A DNA stretch of 11,085 bases from CAZEPJ01 sp964514105 (GTDB taxonomy: Bacteria > Desulfobacterota > Desulfocorpusculales > Desulfocorpusculum): NCBI GenBank assembly GCA_964514105.1, contig CAZEPJ010000098.1, positions 1 to 11,085 on the forward strand. Reading direction: 5' to 3'. The translations under genes were made by a program, and so were the position numbers. Under the pieces are notes generated by a model. The model had not been told where the DNA came from and searched no databases. It saw nothing but the letters and a program-made list of their open reading frames with translations. Below are positions 6,422 to 11,085 of the stretch, one piece after another. Numbering within the stretch: the stretch's first letter is position 1; the number at the start of each line of letters is the position of its first letter.

Positions 6422-7153
6422 GTGCACGTGAGAGGCGTTTCCATCCATGGGGACCGTTTCCCGACCCGGGAGCGGTATCCCTTCAACCTACCGATCTTTC
6501 ACCGAACCGAGCGGGTGGTTTTTGAGTCCCCCGTGACCTTCTTCGCCGGGGAGAATGGGACGGGCAAGTCCACCCTTCTGGAGGCCATCGCCCACCAGTG
6601 CGGGATCCATATCTGGAGGGACACCCAGCGATCGCGTTTTGAGCTCAATCCGTACGAGGATTCGCTTCGCGACCATATCTCGGTGCATTGGGTGGACGGG
6701 CCGGTCCCGGGCTCCTTCTTCGGGTCCTCCGTCTTCCAGTATTTCACCCAGGTCCTGGACCAATGGGCGGCGGCGGACCCGGGCCAGCTGGACTATTTCG
6801 GGGGGAGATCGTTGGTGACCCAGTCCCACGGCCAATCCATGATGTCGTATTTCAGGAACCGATATCGGATCAAGGGGCTGTATCTCATGGACGAGCCTGA
6901 GACGGCCCTCTCGCCGCAAACCCAGTTGGCTCTGCTGGAGATCCTCGCGACCATGGGCCACGCAGGGCACGCCCAGTTCATCGTCGCCACCCACTCCCCC
7001 ATCCTCCTGGCATGCCCGGGTGCCGTCATCCACGCCTTCGATGACCCTCCAATCCGGCCCGTGTCGTACGAGGATACGGCTCACTACAGGATCTACCGGG
7101 CATTCATGGCGGACCCATGGGGGTACTTGAGATCGCTTGGGAGCGGCGGGTGA
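6422..7153 (+). CDS. ABC-type AAA ATPase, COG3910-like
   Basis: A soluble single-domain ATPase of 243 aa. Walker A is G-E-N-G-T-G-K-S-T (43-51), followed by L-L-E-A-I-A. The signature loop is the degenerate S-H-G-Q-S (135-139). Walker B is L-Y-L-M-D-E-P-E (153-160) with the following T-A-L-S-P, and the switch histidine is H191 in A-T-H-S-P-I-L. No membrane helices are seen, so this is not a classical transporter subunit; COG3910-type predicted ATPases have no settled function. I start it at GTG 6422, about 20 residues before the conserved R-Y-P-F-N-L-P, with GGGAGA nine bases upstream. The frame is also open from GTG 6302 and ATG 6305, which overlap the radical SAM stop, but the GGAGG there is too close to ATG 6305 to serve it. 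A weak promoter-like pair (TTGGCC/TAGACT, about 6331-6358) precedes the gene. It lies between unrelated genes on the same strand. Confidence 0.85.
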   Translation: MHVRGVSIHGDRFPTRERYPFNLPIFHRTERVVFESPVTFFAGENGTGKSTLLEAIAHQCGIHIWRDTQRSRFELNPYEDSLRDHISVHWVDGPVPGSFFGSSVFQYFTQVLDQWAAADPGQLDYFGGRSLVTQSHGQSMMSYFRNRYRIKGLYLMDEPETALSPQTQLALLEILATMGHAGHAQFIVATHSPILLACPGAVIHAFDDPPIRPVSYEDTAHYRIYRAFMADPWGYLRSLGSGG

Positions 7154-7256
7154 GGGGTGCCGCCCTGTGCCATGAGGAGGCTGTGGGACGACCGGACGGA
7201 CGCCTGCGCTCGTGCGATCCAACGGATGCGCAACGCCAACCGATGGGAGGTGGAGA

Positions 7257-8132
7257 ATGGACGTGGGGGATGTGAAGAGGCTCGCCGTGGTGGGGGCGGG
7301 AAACATGGGACATCAGATCTCGCTCCTGTGCGCGATCCGCGGATATGAGACGAGTTGCACGGATGTGAGCCAGGAGGCGCTACGAAGGGCAGAGGCGTTC
7401 GCCGATACGTACCTGCCGGCCCAGGTGGAAAAGGGTAGGCTCTCCGAGCAGGAGGCCGGCCAGGCGCGCCGTCGGCTTCGCTTTGTGCAGGATCTGCAGG
7501 CGGCGGTCGGTGAAGCCGACTACGTCATCGAGGCCGTGCTGGAGATCCTCGATGTGAAGCGCCGGCTGTTCGAAGAACTGGACCGCCTGGCGCCCGCCCA
7601 CGCCATCCTGGCCACCAACAGCTCGTACATCGTCAGCTCGGAGATCGCCCCGGTCACGGGCCGTCCGGACAAGGTCCTGAACCTCCACTTCTTCAACCCT
7701 GCCTTGGTGATGAAGCTCGTTGAGGTCGTCCAAGGACCCCACGTCTCGGAGGAGACGGCCCGCATCTCCATGACCTTGTGCGATCGGCTCGAGAAGGTCG
7801 GGGTCCTGATACGCAGGGAAGTGGAAGGGTTCCTGCTCAACCGAATCATCCGCGCCATCCGCAGGGAGGCCCTCTGGATGCTAGAGATGGGAGTGGCGTC
7901 GTGCGAGGACATCGACAAGGCGTGTGTCCACGGCGCGGGGCACCCCATGGGGCCCTTCCGACTGATGGACCTGACGGGGATCGACCTCCACCACACCATG
8001 GCCATGGAGCGATTCAGGAAGACGGGGGACCCTGCGGACCTCCCTTCCCCGTCCGTTGTGGAAAAACACCTGCTGGGTCACTATGGCCAGAAGACCGGGC
8101 GCGGCTGGTATGAGTACCGCCGGGAGCCCTGA
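7257..8132 (+). CDS. 3-hydroxyacyl-CoA (3-hydroxybutyryl-CoA) dehydrogenase
   Basis: An NAD(P)-dependent dehydrogenase of 291 aa that interconverts 3-hydroxyacyl-CoA and 3-oxoacyl-CoA, as in fatty-acid or butyrate metabolism. The N-terminal Rossmann fold has G13-A-G15-N-M-G18. The catalytic domain shows T-N-S-S (120-123), H144 in L-H-F-F-N-P, E156 in L-V-E-V-V and N195 in G-F-L-L-N-R-I, which match the Ser/His/Glu/Asn set of the family. The C-terminal 3HCDH domain includes G-H-P-M-G-P-F (228-234) and ends with K-T-G-R-G-W-Y-E-Y. ATG 7257 has GGGAGG six bases upstream; the frame upstream to 7212 is not conserved. The usual T-N-T-S is T-N-S-S here, a mild variation. It might be Hbd-like or a beta-oxidation enzyme; chain-length preference cannot be told. 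Its gene runs toward the GNAT gene, with 72 bases between the stops and no obvious T-run terminator. Confidence 0.94.
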   Translation: MDVGDVKRLAVVGAGNMGHQISLLCAIRGYETSCTDVSQEALRRAEAFADTYLPAQVEKGRLSEQEAGQARRRLRFVQDLQAAVGEADYVIEAVLEILDVKRRLFEELDRLAPAHAILATNSSYIVSSEIAPVTGRPDKVLNLHFFNPALVMKLVEVVQGPHVSEETARISMTLCDRLEKVGVLIRREVEGFLLNRIIRAIRREALWMLEMGVASCEDIDKACVHGAGHPMGPFRLMDLTGIDLHHTMAMERFRKTGDPADLPSPSVVEKHLLGHYGQKTGRGWYEYRREP

Positions 8133-8204
8133 AGGGACTCGTGCGGAGGGCCGTCGACGGGATGGTCGCGAGCCCCCGGGCCGGCGGGACGGGACCGGGA
8201 TCTT

Positions 8205-9785
8205 TCAGGCGAGCCAGATCGTGTCCACGGACACCCCGCCGGGATCCGCAAAGACCCGGGGATAATTCCTGCCCAGATCCCAGGGGACGAAGTAGCTGAT
8301 CTCCTCTGCGGCCGGTGCAGGGGGCGGCAGGGCCCCGCCCTGGAGCCAGCGCTGGATCGATCCCACGATCCTGAGGAGCGCCCGGTCGATCCCTGCGGCC
8401 CGATTGACCTCCCGGAGGTGCGGAGCGCTTCGAAGCTGATCCAGGGCTTCCTCCAGGTGGATCCCCGGGATTCGCCTTCGAAGGACGTAGACATTTCCCA
8501 GGTCCCGGATGAGGATCAGGGGAGGGTTCACGCGGAGCTTCGCGCCCGCGAAAGACCTGTCCGAGGCTCCTCCAGCGATGGAGGAAAGGACGCTTCCTTT
8601 GCGGAGGGTGGAGGAGAGGAGCCTCGGGGAGAGCCTCTCCCAGATGAAGGTCCCCTGGGACAGCGACATCTCCCTCAGTCGCGTGGGGTCGAAGCCCAGC
8701 TCCAGGAGGTCCGAGATCAGGATGGCGTCGTGCGTCCCCGTGTCCCGGCGGTTCCCAGCCCAGGTGGAGAGATAGGGCCTGCGGTAAAACGGCAGGGCCT
8801 CGATGAAACGAGTGGGGGCCTGCAGGAGTTCGCCGGGCAGATCGACGGGCTGGTGCGCCTCCCACAGACAGGTCACCTCGGGACTCCCCTCCCCCCACAT
8901 GGAGAACGGCTGGATGGCCAGGCTCTGCACCGCCTGGGGCAGGGTGATCTGGCCCAGCGACTCGCCGCCGGTGTACCCCAGCAGATCGGAGATGCGACGG
9001 CGGAAGCCCAGGAGCTTGGTCACCAGGTTGGTGAACATGTAGCGCATCATGGGCGTGGAGGTCCCCTCGGCCAGCTCCGTTCGGAACATGCGAGAGAGGG
9101 TGTCTCGGACCGAGCGAAACCCCTCAATGGTCCTCTTGACCATGGCCTCGTTGTCCTGCATGTCGATGACCGGCCGTTTCTTCTTGACGTTGAACAGGAG
9201 CTTGACCAGGCGTTCACCGAGGTTGGGCGCCTTTATCCGCGCCGGGACGTAGACCATGTAGCGGTCGGGCGGCATGCCCCCCTGCCGCCCCAGGAACTCG
9301 CTGATGCCCTGCCAGCCCATCTTGGAGTAAATATCGAAGGTGGGGTCGTCCTCGGGGATGATGTTGTCCAGGATGCCGACGGTGCCCCGGGCCTCCACGA
9401 ACTCCCGGAACGCGCCCAGGATCCTGTTTCCCAGCCCTTGCCCCCGGAAGGGCGGCAGCACCTCCACGTAGACCAGGTAGTGGCAGGGAATGGGCTTCCG
9501 CAGATACATCATGTTGAGGTATCCCAAGGTCTCGTCGCCGTCGGTGCGGATCTCGAAGACGTGGAACGGGTGCCCTCCTTCTCCGGGCCGAAACCGGGCG
9601 ATCTTGCTCCCGCGAACCGCCCTCTCCATGCGGTCCTGGAGTTCTCCGAAGATGACCTCCGTCGAGAAGGCCCCGGGGTGGAGGTCTTCTCCCCCCAAGG
9701 CCATATCGATGGCGGAGAAGGCCTCCCGCAGCCCGATCCCTGCCTCCTGAATCCTCTCCTCGATGGAACACATCTCCCCCGTCAT
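8205..9785 (-). CDS. GNAT-domain protein with large unrecognised C-terminal region
   Basis: A 526-aa protein. Residues about 60-180 form a GNAT acetyltransferase domain: V-E-V-L-P-P-F (107-113) runs into the acetyl-CoA loop R114-G-Q-G-L-G119, followed by N141, Y153 and G157-W158 in the later motifs. The remaining 340 residues, starting with a basic K-K-K-R stretch near 201-204, match nothing I recognise. They contain several predicted helices, an I-L-I-R-D-L-G-N-V-Y-V-L strand pair (424-435) and an aromatic C-terminus. No signal peptide or membrane helix is seen. The start was set at ATG 9785-9783 with GGGAG six bases upstream. The longer in-frame ATG at 9815 lies inside the stem of an intrinsic terminator and is therefore unlikely; ATG 9773 is possible. 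Expression is probably controlled by the attenuator-like leader directly upstream. Substrate and role are unknown; single-gene context gives no help. Confidence 0.85.
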   Translation of the reverse strand: MTGEMCSIEERIQEAGIGLREAFSAIDMALGGEDLHPGAFSTEVIFGELQDRMERAVRGSKIARFRPGEGGHPFHVFEIRTDGDETLGYLNMMYLRKPIPCHYLVYVEVLPPFRGQGLGNRILGAFREFVEARGTVGILDNIIPEDDPTFDIYSKMGWQGISEFLGRQGGMPPDRYMVYVPARIKAPNLGERLVKLLFNVKKKRPVIDMQDNEAMVKRTIEGFRSVRDTLSRMFRTELAEGTSTPMMRYMFTNLVTKLLGFRRRISDLLGYTGGESLGQITLPQAVQSLAIQPFSMWGEGSPEVTCLWEAHQPVDLPGELLQAPTRFIEALPFYRRPYLSTWAGNRRDTGTHDAILISDLLELGFDPTRLREMSLSQGTFIWERLSPRLLSSTLRKGSVLSSIAGGASDRSFAGAKLRVNPPLILIRDLGNVYVLRRRIPGIHLEEALDQLRSAPHLREVNRAAGIDRALLRIVGSIQRWLQGGALPPPAPAAEEISYFVPWDLGRNYPRVFADPGGVSVDTIWLA

Positions 9786-9791
9786 CTCCGT

Positions 9792-9796
9792 CTCCC
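9792..9796 (-). promoter_or_regulatory. ribosome binding site for the GNAT gene
   Basis: GGGAG on the minus strand, six bases before the ATG at 9785. It directly follows the T-tract of the terminator, so the gene can be translated only from transcripts that read through that terminator. This decides the start codon. Confidence 0.6.
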
Positions 9797-9833
9797 GAGA
9801 AAGAAAAAAGGCCATGGGGTTCGCCCATGGCCT
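9797..9833 (-). terminator. intrinsic terminator in the 5' leader of the GNAT gene
   Basis: On the minus strand GGCCATGGG (9832-9824) pairs perfectly with CCCATGGCC (9818-9810) around a CGAAC loop. One more A-U pair (9833/9809) closes the base. The stem is followed at once by TTTTTTCTTTCT (9809-9798). This is a textbook Rho-independent terminator for the minus strand only; the plus strand lacks a T-run after the stem. Only about 12 bases separate the T-run from the start codon, leaving no room for another promoter. It therefore lies within the transcript of the gene. Confidence 0.85.
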
Positions 9834-9844
9834 CGCTCCCGCCC

Positions 9845-9876
9845 GCCATGGGCCGCCCTCCGGGTCTGCCCATGGC
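9845..9876 (-). promoter_or_regulatory. first hairpin of a two-hairpin attenuator
   Basis: On the minus strand GCCATGGGC (9876-9868) pairs with GCCCATGGC (9853-9845), nine perfect pairs around a 14-base loop that contains its own CCC/GGG mini-stem. The 3' arm is equally complementary to the 5' arm of the terminator hairpin (9831-9823). Forming that alternative helix would break both this hairpin and the terminator. Confidence 0.55.
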
Positions 9877-10028
9877 CTCGTCTGTTGATCTCAGCGCTTG
9901 CCGCGCCCGAGGCGGACAGACCCATGCCCAAGGCAATAGTAAAAGCCCACGGCAAATCCCCGCATTCTCCGGGTCTGTGGTTCCGCCTTCGTACAGCTCA
10001 CGAAACAATCCTCCATGCAATGCTATTG

Positions 10029-10058
10029 CTCATACCTCGGGGACACAGGCCCTGTCAA
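10029..10058 (-). promoter_or_regulatory. sigma70-type promoter of the structured leader
   Basis: The minus strand has a perfect TTGACA (10058-10053), an 18-base spacer and TATGAG (10034-10029, four of six matches). Start is expected near 10021-10023. An 11-base inverted repeat ACAGG-G-CCTGT (10055-10045) overlaps the -35 box and the spacer and could be a repressor site. The same TTGACA-N18-TAT layout is seen at 131-160 and 4912-4941, which supports all three. Confidence 0.65.
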
Positions 10059-10245
10059 GCCCTTTTGCTGGGGGGGAGGGCCGCACGCGTCCGCAACAGG
10101 CTTGGGTCCCAGGCGCGCACAGCGGCTCGCATTGGAAGGATGTCCCCTTGCCGGCCATGCCCCAATGGCCATCCTCTGGGCGCGGTGTCCCGCCGCCTTG
10201 CTCTTGCCCGCATGCCCCTGGATTGGCGTCTCGTTATCTCGCAAC

Positions 10246-10257
10246 ATTGCGCAATCC
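10246..10257 (+). repeat. TTGCGC motif, copy 1
   Basis: ATTGCGCAATCC, with a perfectly palindromic core ATTGCGCAAT. It lies a few bases before the first AT-rich island. It shares TTGCGC-R-ATCC with the copy at 10537. Confidence 0.45.
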
Positions 10258-10536
10258 ACACCGACTGGCATTTATCAGACCACTTAATAAGTTATATCAG
10301 ATAGTTAAATCCAAACGTCACCACGGATCTCTTTCTCCTCAGGCCCGTGCAGACGGAACATGGTTGCTGCGCGAGGGCCGCAAACAGAACCTGCACAAGC
10401 CTCCAATTTCGCAATTCACCCGACAATAGCAAGGGCACACGCCTCAACGCCCCCTTCCCGGCTCGGGATCTCACACCGGCCCGCCGCTTCGCAACTGTTT
10501 GACCCATCAATCGTCCCATTCCCAAACATCATCACC

Positions 10537-10547
10537 TTGCGCGATCC
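10537..10547 (+). repeat. TTGCGC motif, copy 2
   Basis: TTGCGCGATCC, ten of eleven bases identical to copy 1. It lies just before the second AT-rich island. A weaker third copy, TTGCGCGATTC, is at 10686-10696. Confidence 0.45.
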
Positions 10548-10802
10548 AATCCGGTAAAAGGATTTAATATTATTAGGCTTATCATATCTAGCAAACATGA
10601 GTGGGGTTGTATTTCTTCCTGGAAACCTCTCGGTGGGGGCTTCCGCCTCACCCTATGACGCGCGGAGTTCACAACCGGGATGGAATTGCGCGATTCTCCT
10701 TCTGGTGCCCGCACGGCCTTTGCGGCCCCATGGCCATGACGCCCCTCCCCGCCTGCGGGCCCTCCAGTTTGCCCTCGGGGCACCTGGGACGCCCCGTCCC
10801 GG

Positions 10803-10826
10803 CATGGGGGCATGGCTGCCCCCATG
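10803..10826. repeat. perfect 10-bp inverted repeat with 4-base loop
   Basis: CATGGGGGCA (10803-10812), loop TGGC, TGCCCCCATG (10817-10826). Such a GC-rich stem would fold stably in RNA or single-stranded DNA. Neither strand has a T-run after it, so it is not a classical terminator. Confidence 0.6.
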
Positions 10827-11085
10827 GCAGTTCCCTTCCCCTGCCCGCGTTCCCCGCACCCGCCCTGCCTGTGGTGCCAGCGACGGAAGTCCTCGCCCAA
10901 GCCAAGCCAGGCCGCAACAAGGGGGCAGCGCAGCGCCTCGCTCTTCGTTTTATCCCCGACTTGCGAAGCTCATGCTGAGGCCGGCAATGGAGCTCGGACC
11001 CGCTCGGTGCCTTTGGACAGCCCTTGGCTCAAATCGGCCCGGTATCCTCCCGCCTGAAGACCCTCTGGGCTCCCAGACGCATGAC

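Larger units (their letters stand above)
9797..10022 (-). ncRNA. structured leader RNA or sRNA upstream of the GNAT gene, family unknown
   Basis: The approximate transcript runs from the promoter at 10029-10058 to the terminator. Foldable parts, 5' to 3' on the minus strand: a hairpin TTCGT/ACGAA (10004-10000 with 9992-9988); a long helix made of AGGCGG (9988-9983) with CCGCCT (9915-9910) and ACAGACCC (9978-9971) with GGGTCTGT (9923-9916), 14 pairs with an AACC bulge and inner helices; a small GCGC/GCGC hairpin (9906-9894); then two GCCATGGGC-type hairpins, the last being the terminator. It lacks the conserved cores of the TPP, cobalamin, SAM, glycine, FMN, c-di-GMP and ZTP riboswitches as I know them. 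It may be a cis-acting attenuator, a riboswitch of unknown type, or a stand-alone sRNA of about 220 nt with some read-through. Ends are estimated from the promoter and terminator. Confidence 0.6.
10063..11085. other. about 1 kb without a convincing gene
   Basis: No ORF here has recognisable family motifs or a coding-like third-position bias. The stretch holds two AT-rich islands (about 10262-10320 and 10551-10606) in otherwise GC-rich DNA, three copies of a TTGCGC-containing motif, a perfect 10-bp hairpin (10803-10826) and several CCATGG-centred palindromes. A minus-strand ORF of 60 codons (10416-10598) and a plus frame open to the right edge (from 10597) are noted elsewhere as doubtful. It may be a regulatory region, a decayed gene, or the upstream part of a gene beyond the right edge. 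Confidence 0.5.

Noticed and set aside
8133..8204. Bidirectional terminator between the convergent dehydrogenase and GNAT genes
   Set aside because: GC-rich partial dyads exist (CCCGGGCCGGCGGG region), but neither strand has a T-run.
9786..9815. ATG at 9815 as start of the GNAT protein
   Set aside because: It lies in the 3' arm of a perfect terminator stem and the extra residues derive from the T-run. ATG 9785 has a well-placed ribosome site.
9797..10022. TPP, ZTP or 6S RNA as identity of the leader
   Set aside because: Short stretches resemble TPP (GGAACC...AATGCGGGGA) or ZTP (CCGCCT-GGGC-like) elements, but the other obligatory parts (CTGAGA for TPP, the 5' ZTP core) are missing, and the RNA ends do not pair as in 6S.
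8418..10304. 628-codon plus-strand ORF opposite the GNAT gene
   Set aside because: Antisense shadow made possible by GC-rich codons; low-complexity, no motifs, and it runs across the leader and promoter of the opposite gene.
10597..11085. Plus-strand frame open from ATG 10597 to the right edge (163 codons)
   Set aside because: The product is low-complexity and rich in P, R, G and S, third positions lack the GC bias of the real genes here, there is no ribosome site, and I see no family motif. Long open frames are expected at this GC content.
1..11085. CRISPR array, insertion sequence or prophage
   Set aside because: No regularly spaced repeats, transposase motifs, terminal inverted repeats or phage genes are visible.

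Overview
The window is GC-rich bacterial DNA. It suggests a free-living anaerobe of the Desulfobacterota (old Deltaproteobacteria) type, but this is an inference. The points in favour are: the start of a 2-oxoacid:ferredoxin oxidoreductase gene at the left edge; a COG1313-type radical SAM protein; a short-chain 3-hydroxyacyl-CoA dehydrogenase; a small (4.5S-type) SRP RNA without an Alu domain; tRNA genes that encode CCA; and sigma70-type promoters with a TTGACA -35 box. The gene order tadA - tRNA-Ser - SRP RNA - dnaX - ybaB - recR is an old arrangement, also known from Firmicutes, so order alone does not fix the phylum.

Left half, all on the minus strand and read from right to left: a clear promoter (4912-4941) precedes an EamA-type exporter gene with a TTG start, then tadA, two tRNA-Ser genes (CGA, GGA), the SRP RNA, dnaX, ybaB/ebfC and recR. 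Spacers are short and I see no intrinsic terminator inside this stretch, so it could be one long unit mixing mRNA and stable RNAs. dnaX and ybaB overlap by 4 bases. After recR a new TTGACA promoter (131-160) drives the cut-off oxidoreductase gene. The unit joins decoding (TadA plus serine tRNAs), membrane targeting (SRP RNA), replication (DnaX) and recombinational repair (YbaB/RecR).

Middle, plus strand: a doubtful cysteine-rich ORF (4954-5295) lies just upstream of the radical SAM gene. A COG3910-like ATPase and a 3-hydroxyacyl-CoA dehydrogenase follow. Their functions show no obvious link.

Right part: a convergent minus-strand gene encodes a GNAT acetyltransferase domain fused to a large C-terminal region I do not recognise. 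It is preceded by the most striking object in the window. A strong promoter (10029-10058) starts a leader of about 220 nt that folds extensively and ends in an intrinsic terminator overlapping the gene's Shine-Dalgarno region. The last four arms form three alternative 9-bp helices (1:2, 2:3, 3:4), the logic of a transcription attenuator. I cannot match this leader to a known riboswitch or sRNA family. The remaining 1 kb (10063-11085) has no convincing gene, but holds two AT-rich islands, a repeated TTGCGC-containing motif and a perfect 10-bp hairpin.
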